Origin: Cytophagales bacterium
GTDB taxonomy: Bacteria; Bacteroidota; Bacteroidia; Cytophagales; Cyclobacteriaceae
Assembly (NCBI GenBank): GCA_003500135.1
Contig: DNTA01000328.1
Coordinates: 1 to 29,925 of the forward strand
Length of the DNA: 29,925 nucleotides
Direction: 5' to 3'
Shown here: piece after piece, positions 23,854 to 29,925 of the stretch
Numbering within the stretch: position 1 is the first letter of the stretch
Layout of the letters: each line of letters opens with the position of its first letter
Made by a program: the position numbers and the translations under genes
Notes under the pieces: generated by a model
The model's database searches: none
What the model was told of the DNA's origin: nothing
Seen by the model: the letters and a program-made list of their open reading frames with translations, nothing else

Positions 23854-24966
23854 ATGAAAAAAGCACTGATAACAGGTATTACAGGGCAAGACGGCGCTTA
23901 TTTGACTGAGTTTCTGCTGAAAAAGGGCTATGAAGTACATGGAATTAAGCGACGCAGCTCACTATTCAATACCGATAGGATCGACCATTTATATCAGGAT
24001 CCGCATGAGAAAGATGTGAAATTGAGGCTGCACTATGGTGATCTTTCAGACTCCTCTAATATCATCCGAATTGTGCAGGAAGTTCAACCGGATGAGATTT
24101 ATAATCTGGGTGCGATGTCGCATGTTAAAGTCAGTTTCGATTCACCCGAGTATACGGCCAATGTGGACGGACTGGGAACACTACGAATACTTGAAGCTGT
24201 TCGCTTGTTAGGAATGATTGAAAAGACTAAAATCTATCAGGCTTCCACTTCTGAGCTATACGGACTTGTACAGGAGGTTCCACAAAGTGAAAAAACGCCC
24301 TTTTATCCGCGTTCGCCTTATGCAGTGGCCAAATTATATGGTTATTGGATCACAGTAAACTACCGGGAGGCATATAATATGTATGCCTGCAATGGCATAT
24401 TGTTTAATCATGAATCACCTTTGAGGGGTGAAACATTCGTTACACGAAAAATCACACGTGCAGTAGCCCGGATTGCCCTGGGTTTGCAGGACACGGTTTT
24501 TTTGGGCAACCTCGATGCAAAACGGGACTGGGGTCATGCGAAAGATTATGTAGAGGCCATGTGGCTGATGCTTCAGCAGGAAAAAGCGGAGGATTTCGTC
24601 ATAGCTACAGGTATTACCACATCGGTTCGCGACTTTGTTAAAATGAGTTTTAAAGAGTTAGGTATTGAGCTGGATTTCGAGGGAAGTGGTGATAGTGAAA
24701 TAGGTAAAGTAGCCAAATGTAAAAACAAAAACTATCAGCTTGAAGAAGGCCAGGTAGTGGTTAAGGTTGATCCACGATACTACAGACCAACGGAAGTAGA
24801 GTTGTTAATTGGCGACGCTACAAAAGCCCGGGAAAAACTGGGTTGGGAGTTGAAATATGACCTTCCGGCGCTTGTAAAAGATATGATCACTGCTGATGTG
24901 AATTTGTTCAAAAGAGATAAGTATTTATTGAAAGGCGGCCATAAAGTACTGAATTACCATGAATAA
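23854..24966 (+). CDS. gmd: GDP-mannose 4,6-dehydratase
   Basis: 370 residues. Short-chain dehydrogenase fold: nucleotide motif [14 protein letters not shown] (NADP), ASTSELYG (catalytic Thr-Ser-Glu) and [15 protein letters not shown] (catalytic Tyr and Lys), then [16 protein letters not shown], all specific to Gmd. It makes GDP-4-keto-6-deoxy-mannose, the step before GDP-L-fucose. Its end overlaps the fcl start by 8 bases (24959-24966), so the two are translationally coupled; it starts 8 bases after serBA. Confidence 0.96.
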   Translation: MKKALITGITGQDGAYLTEFLLKKGYEVHGIKRRSSLFNTDRIDHLYQDPHEKDVKLRLHYGDLSDSSNIIRIVQEVQPDEIYNLGAMSHVKVSFDSPEYTANVDGLGTLRILEAVRLLGMIEKTKIYQASTSELYGLVQEVPQSEKTPFYPRSPYAVAKLYGYWITVNYREAYNMYACNGILFNHESPLRGETFVTRKITRAVARIALGLQDTVFLGNLDAKRDWGHAKDYVEAMWLMLQQEKAEDFVIATGITTSVRDFVKMSFKELGIELDFEGSGDSEIGKVAKCKNKNYQLEEGQVVVKVDPRYYRPTEVELLIGDATKAREKLGWELKYDLPALVKDMITADVNLFKRDKYLLKGGHKVLNYHE

Positions 24967-25909
24967 ATCAGGCAAAGTTTACGTGGCCGGTCATAGGGGG
25001 ATGGTAGGTTCGGCTCTTGTGAGAAAATTAAAAAGCCTTGGATTTGAAAATATCGTTTCCCGTACATCAAAGGAACTGGATTTAACCGACCAGAGCCAGG
25101 TGGCCCGGTTTTTTGAAAGTGAAAAACCTGACTATGTTTTCCTCGCTGCCGCCAAAGTGGGAGGGATTTATGCCAACAATACTTATCGCGCTGACTTTAT
25201 TTACGAGAACCTGATGATCCAAAATAACGTGATTCATCAGAGTTATGTCAATGGCGTTGAAAAGCTCATGTTTTTAGGCAGCTCCTGCATTTATCCGAAA
25301 ATGGCCCCTCAACCTTTGAAAGAAGATTATTTATTGACAGGTAAACTGGAATATACTAACGAACCCTATGCCATAGCAAAAATTGCCGGTATTAAAATGT
25401 GTGAGTCTTACCGGCTACAATACGGTTGTGACTACATTTCTGTGATGCCAACTAATCTTTATGGGCCTAATGATAATTATGACCTCGATAATTCACATGT
25501 GCTTCCCGCTTTAATAAGAAAGTTTCACGAAGCCAAAATAAATGATCAGAAAGAAGTGACCATTTGGGGTACCGGGTCACCTAAACGTGAATTTTTGCAT
25601 GTGGATGATCTTGCGGATGCCTGTGTTTATCTAATGGGCCATTACGATGAGCCTGAATTGATCAATATCGGTACAGGTGAAGACCTTTCCATCAAAGATC
25701 TGGCCCTCATGATTAAGGATGTGGTTGGATATAATGGGGATTTGAAATTTGACACTTCTAAACCAGATGGAACGCCGAGGAAATTAATGGATGTAACCAA
25801 ATTGCATCGTTGTGGCTGGAAACACTCAATAGGCCTCAAAAGTGGCATTGAAAGTGTTTATCATGGCTTTGCTGAACGCTACGGTGAAATGAAAGGGGTA
25901 GAGGTTTAG
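24959..25909 (+). CDS. fcl: GDP-L-fucose synthase
   Basis: 316 residues. Nucleotide motif [25 protein letters not shown] and catalytic Tyr-X3-Lys in [10 protein letters not shown], plus [11 protein letters not shown], identify the epimerase/reductase (also called WcaG) that turns the Gmd product into GDP-L-fucose for surface glycans. Coupled to gmd. No glycosyltransferase or export gene follows; the fucose donor must be used by genes elsewhere. Confidence 0.96.
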   Translation: MNKSGKVYVAGHRGMVGSALVRKLKSLGFENIVSRTSKELDLTDQSQVARFFESEKPDYVFLAAAKVGGIYANNTYRADFIYENLMIQNNVIHQSYVNGVEKLMFLGSSCIYPKMAPQPLKEDYLLTGKLEYTNEPYAIAKIAGIKMCESYRLQYGCDYISVMPTNLYGPNDNYDLDNSHVLPALIRKFHEAKINDQKEVTIWGTGSPKREFLHVDDLADACVYLMGHYDEPELINIGTGEDLSIKDLALMIKDVVGYNGDLKFDTSKPDGTPRKLMDVTKLHRCGWKHSIGLKSGIESVYHGFAERYGEMKGVEV

Positions 25910-25950
25910 CCCGGAATCGGCCAATAGGATCTTCTACTATGGCCTTAAAA

Positions 25951-25965
25951 TGCTGCAAAACAGCA
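25951..25965 (+). terminator. Possible hairpin after fcl
   Basis: TGCTG (25951-25955) and CAGCA (25961-25965) flank the loop CAAAA. The stem is only 5 bases long and has no T-run, so this is a weak candidate for the end of the serBA-gmd-fcl transcript. Confidence 0.3.
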
Positions 25966-25981
25966 CATTACACTCACTTAA

Positions 25982-25995
25982 CTGATAGCTATCAG
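25982..25995. repeat. 14-base perfect palindrome
   Basis: CTGATAGCTATCAG is its own reverse complement. It sits alone between fcl and the tRNA gene, about 73 bases after fcl. It may be a regulator site or chance. Confidence 0.35.
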
Positions 25996-26111
25996 AACTA
26001 TGGTTTATTTTCATACGTGGCTGTTTTATTGCATTTTAAAGCCTCATAACAAAGCTCTATTGACGAAACCGGGTTTAATTGTAAGCCTTTATGTCATGTT
26101 ATGGTTTTAAG

Positions 26112-26184
26112 AGCCTCCCACGGGACTTGAACCCGCGACCTGCTCATTACGAGTGAGCCGCTCTACCAACTGAGCTAAGGAGGC
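26112..26184 (-). tRNA. tRNA-Thr (CGU anticodon)
   Basis: On the minus strand the 73-base gene folds as a cloverleaf: acceptor GCCTCCT against GGGAGGC (one G-U), D-arm with AGCTCAGTTGGTAGAGC, anticodon loop CTCGTAA with anticodon CGT, and T-arm GCGGG-TTCAAGT-CCCGT. CGU reads ACG, threonine. CCA is not encoded; the discriminator base is T. Confidence 0.95.
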
Positions 26185-26591
26185 CTATCCTGCATTACAT
26201 GGTTTATTTCAATTCAAAGAAAATATATTTCCGCTGGACGCTCAAAGCTCCTATAAATTTATGGAATAAATTGAAATGGAAATTGCGTGGGGTTAAAAAA
26301 GTAACCCACCGAGCCGAATGGGGTTTTTAACAAACCTCCAATAGACAGGTTTTGGGTTTCCAGACTATCGCAACCTTCCACTGTTATCCTGCACGATGTA
26401 CGAGGTCCCTAAAAGGGATGAGGCCTGGTTTTGATAGCAGGTACACCCGGTATTTGTTTAACGTTAGGTTTGAAAAACGCAATCCACGACTCGGATGGGT
26501 AATTTCTTTTTCCATCTGCTTTTGCAAAGGTAACAGCTTTATTCATGCAAGTTCAAGGGATTTATCAAATAAAATTTTTATTATTGGATAA
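26185..26591. other. 407-base gap with two related repeat-like motifs
   Basis: No credible gene. It holds a hairpin, GGGTTA (26290-26295) with TAACCC (26302-26307), directly before CCACCGAGCCGAATGGGG (26306-26323), and about 180 bases on a similar motif CCACGACTCGGATGGG (26486-26501). The pair looks like a diverged repeat. An open frame through the region (26352-26591) begins with TTG and reads like non-coding sequence. Confidence 0.4.
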
Positions 26592-26984
26592 ATGAATAAC
26601 TTGAGGCCGCTTCAAATTGAACCAACAGTTAAAACACCCAAGATAAATTTCGATCCCGAAAAAGGTGTTTTGCTGATGTCGGGAAGATCGATGCCTGAAA
26701 ACGTGCTTGATCTTTTTGAACCTATACTGGATTGGGTTGAAGAATACTGTAAGTATCCGGCAGATACAACCACCCTTATTGTAAAACTGGAGTATTTCAA
26801 TACGAGCTCAGCCAAATGTATCTTAGAATTGTTACGCTTTCTGGAAAAAGCCCGGATGTCTAATAATAATATTCTGGTTAAATGGTTCTATGAAACGGAT
26901 GATGAAGATATGCTGGAAACCGGTGAAGATTTCAGTGAGATTGTCAGGGTGCCTTTCGAACTTGTGCCCATGCCACCCGATTAA
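26592..26984 (+). CDS. SiaC-family regulatory phosphoprotein (DUF1987)
   Basis: 130 residues. The order T-P-K-INFDPEKGVLLMSGRS-PEN, KLEYFNTSSAKC and ETDDEDMLETGEDF matches the SiaC/DUF1987 family. In Pseudomonas, SiaC is phosphorylated by the SiaB kinase and dephosphorylated by SiaA, and controls a diguanylate cyclase and biofilm formation; the phospho-site is in the Asn-Thr-Ser-Ser-x-Lys loop, present here. No SiaA or SiaB gene is nearby. It is a single-gene unit that converges on groEL across the shared palindromic terminator at 26997-27030. Family call sure, local role inferred. Confidence 0.88.
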   Translation: MNNLRPLQIEPTVKTPKINFDPEKGVLLMSGRSMPENVLDLFEPILDWVEEYCKYPADTTTLIVKLEYFNTSSAKCILELLRFLEKARMSNNNILVKWFYETDDEDMLETGEDFSEIVRVPFELVPMPPD

Positions 26985-26996
26985 AAATAAGGCGAA

Positions 26997-27030
26997 TAAT
27001 AAAAGGCTGTCGATCGACAGCCTTTTATTA
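26997..27030. terminator. Perfect palindromic terminator shared by siaC and groEL
   Basis: A 34-base perfect palindrome centred between 27013 and 27014: AAAAGGCTGTCGA joined directly to its complement and flanked by TAAT/ATTA. Both strands end in TTTT-A-TTA, so it can stop transcription from both sides. Confidence 0.85.
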
Positions 27031-27049
27031 ATTTATATCACAGGCAATT

Positions 27050-28708
<1,659 letters not shown>

Positions 28709-28719
28709 TTAAAGTTTGA

Positions 28720-28998
28720 TTATACAATCGCAAAAATGTCAGATTCCCTCATGATGAGATAATCCTTACCTTCTACTGAAAGCTCAGTGCCGGAATATTT
28801 ACCATACAATACGGTATCACCAACTTTCACTGTCAATGGCTCATCTTTTTTGCCATTACCTACAGCAACTACTGAACCTCTTTGAGGCTTTTCTTTTGCA
28901 GTGTCAGGAATGATGATTCCTGAGGCTGTTTTTTCTTCTGCGGGAGCAGGTTCAACCAGAACCCTGTCCGCAAGTGGTTTGATACTTACTTTCGACAT
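28720..28998 (-). CDS. groES: Co-chaperonin GroES
   Basis: 92 residues. [20 protein letters not shown] is the N-terminal strand, [13 protein letters not shown] is the mobile loop that binds GroEL, and [20 protein letters not shown] is the C-terminal half. Caps the GroEL ring. First gene of the chaperonin operon; the DNA upstream holds several TGTCA motifs and a possible -7 element at 29051-29059. Confidence 0.97.
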   Translation of the reverse strand: MSKVSIKPLADRVLVEPAPAEEKTASGIIIPDTAKEKPQRGSVVAVGNGKKDEPLTVKVGDTVLYGKYSGTELSVEGKDYLIMRESDIFAIV

Positions 28999-29050
28999 AT
29001 GTTTACGAGGTTAATTTGTTTCACAGATACCCTACTATCATTTCTTATGC

Positions 29051-29121
29051 CAAAGATTATTTGTCAGCTTTTCCCATCTATTCTCTGACAATTTTTCATA
29101 TTCGTCTGTCATTTCTTGTCA
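29051..29121 (-). promoter_or_regulatory. Possible groES control region with TGTCA repeats
   Basis: TTGTCAG (29061-29067) and CTGACAA (29085-29091) are a perfect 7-base inverted repeat with 17 bases between, and two more TGTCA copies lie at 29107-29111 and 29117-29121. A TAATCTTTG run on the minus strand (29059-29051) is near the expected -7 place, but it has three bases rather than two before TTTG. No CIRCE site (TTAGCACTC...GAGTGCTAA) is seen. Confidence 0.35.
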
Positions 29122-29208
29122 TGCCTATGGCAGTTTTGGCAGCATCCTCTTGATTTATTTTTGAATTATGTCTACTTTTTAAGTTGATTTTGTCAAATTT
29201 TTTAGTCT

Positions 29209-29925
29209 ATGAAGAAGTTAGAAGAAGATTGGCTGACCAAAGGTCTTATTGATTTTGAGTACAAGAAGTACATCCTGTTGGATTATTTACAGCACATTAA
29301 GGAACAGTTCAAAGAAAGAAGACTGTACCCTTTTCTTTCAGATCTTGTATTCCACTACAATCACCTGCTCACCATTGAAGAGCAAAAGAAGGTGATCAAA
29401 GAAGCCTTTCCCAAGCGAATAACGAAGGCTGATTTTAAAAAACTGGAATTCACATATCAGAAGCTGGTTGAGGAGGAAGAAATAATGGAAGAGCTGAAAG
29501 CTATCATTGAATTTGCGCTTTCAAAAATTAAAGAACCGCTGAAAGAAGGAAAGGAAATATACGAATATGTTGAAAGTGGAATTGAATTTAGTCCGGTAGG
29601 GCTTGAGCCATTAAGGCTGGAAGAAGGGTATCTGTTTATAAGTGAAGAGAACTTGCCGCAATTTAAAGTGTATCGGTACATGATGACCGTATTTCAAAAT
29701 GCAATGGAATCATTCCGGGGTATTCACACTCATTTCATCGGTGATTATATCAGAAGTATTCACCGGACTTTTGAAAATGTAAAAGGAGAATTGGTACGCA
29801 CATTTACCGAACTGCCCAATCCGGCGACGTACCTGGTACATTCAAAGGTGATTGTGCCTCATCAGGAAACGTTGCTTCCCATAGCAAAACGCATGCTGGT
29901 GCGACACGTATCGGTGAATCCTAAG
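29209..29925 (+). CDS. Conserved protein of unknown function, cut by window end
   Basis: 239 codons from ATG 29209 with no stop before the window ends, so the 3' end is missing. It begins MKKLEEDWLTKGLIDFEYKK and is rich in charged helices, with SPVGLEPLRLEEGYLFI, RGIHTHFIGDY and ELPNPATYLVHS as landmarks. It resembles, from memory, a conserved Bacteroidota protein annotated only as hypothetical. No signal peptide or membrane segment is evident, so it is likely cytoplasmic. It is divergent from groES, with about 210 bases between. I cannot name a function. Confidence 0.8.
   Translation, partial: MKKLEEDWLTKGLIDFEYKKYILLDYLQHIKEQFKERRLYPFLSDLVFHYNHLLTIEEQKKVIKEAFPKRITKADFKKLEFTYQKLVEEEEIMEELKAIIEFALSKIKEPLKEGKEIYEYVESGIEFSPVGLEPLRLEEGYLFISEENLPQFKVYRYMMTVFQNAMESFRGIHTHFIGDYIRSIHRTFENVKGELVRTFTELPNPATYLVHSKVIVPHQETLLPIAKRMLVRHVSVNPK

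Noticed and set aside
26352..26591. 79-codon open frame before the SiaC gene
   Set aside because: Starts with TTG, has an odd composition and passes through the repeat-like motifs; ends just where the SiaC gene begins. Looks non-coding.
29020..29160. CIRCE or sigma-54 site upstream of groES
   Set aside because: No TTAGCACTC/GAGTGCTAA repeat; the TGGCAG...TGGCA stretch at about 29128-29141 has the wrong spacing for a -24/-12 promoter.

Overview
The window reads as chromosomal DNA of a Bacteroidota bacterium, most likely of the order Cytophagales. The signs are the ribosomal order rplM-rpsI-rpsB-tsf, several promoters of the Bacteroidota type (TAnnTTTG at -7 with a TTG or TTTC box about 20 bases upstream), weak Shine-Dalgarno signals, DUF3078 and DUF3108 proteins, a fused SerB-SerA enzyme, a DnaX that appears to lack the zinc-binding cysteines, and a tmRNA tag ending GENNYAMAA. 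No phage, transposase, CRISPR array or defence island is visible. It is mostly a core-genome region with one decaying patch.

Layout. 1-2558: the 3' part of a DUF3108 gene, then a PhoB/PhoR-like response regulator and sensor kinase pair. 2559-3577: an RluA-family pseudouridine synthase, with a long upstream gap. 3578-6555: a translation cluster (L13, S9, S2, EF-Ts) with a good promoter in front, a hairpin terminator between rpsB and tsf and another after tsf. 6562-7273 (minus): a small membrane protein and a dead receiver-domain gene (in-frame amber stop, phosphoacceptor Asp replaced by Asn). 7552-10458: a TPR-containing sensor kinase followed by a multiply frameshifted MFS transporter pseudogene. 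10665-11078 (minus): tmRNA, divergent from dnaX. dnaX (11227-12884) is split into two frames at a run of ten A residues, the classic place for gamma/tau frameshifting.

12892-18285 (minus): a DUF3078 outer-membrane protein, a single-domain response regulator, and a tightly packed trio of M16 peptidase, O-methyltransferase and MltD-like lytic transglycosylase with three LysM repeats. 18494-21770: aminopeptidase P, a TerB-like protein, an NRDE/TANGO2 protein and a small orphan. 21956-25909: serBA-gmd-fcl with almost no spacing, so serine synthesis (first and last steps on one polypeptide) appears to share a transcript with GDP-L-fucose synthesis. 26112-26184 (minus): tRNA-Thr(CGU). 26592-28998: a SiaC-type phosphoprotein convergent with groES-groEL across a perfect palindromic terminator. 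29209-29925: the 5' part of a conserved protein of unknown function that runs off the window.

The observations most worth following are the dnaX A10 slip site, the dead receiver and broken transporter that flank an intact TPR kinase, the SerB-SerA fusion with its gmd-fcl neighbours, the terminator inside the rpsB-tsf cluster, and an inverted repeat TTGTCAG-N17-CTGACAA upstream of groES. I did not find a clear new multi-gene system. All family assignments come from reading the sequence and from memory of the families; no database search was run.
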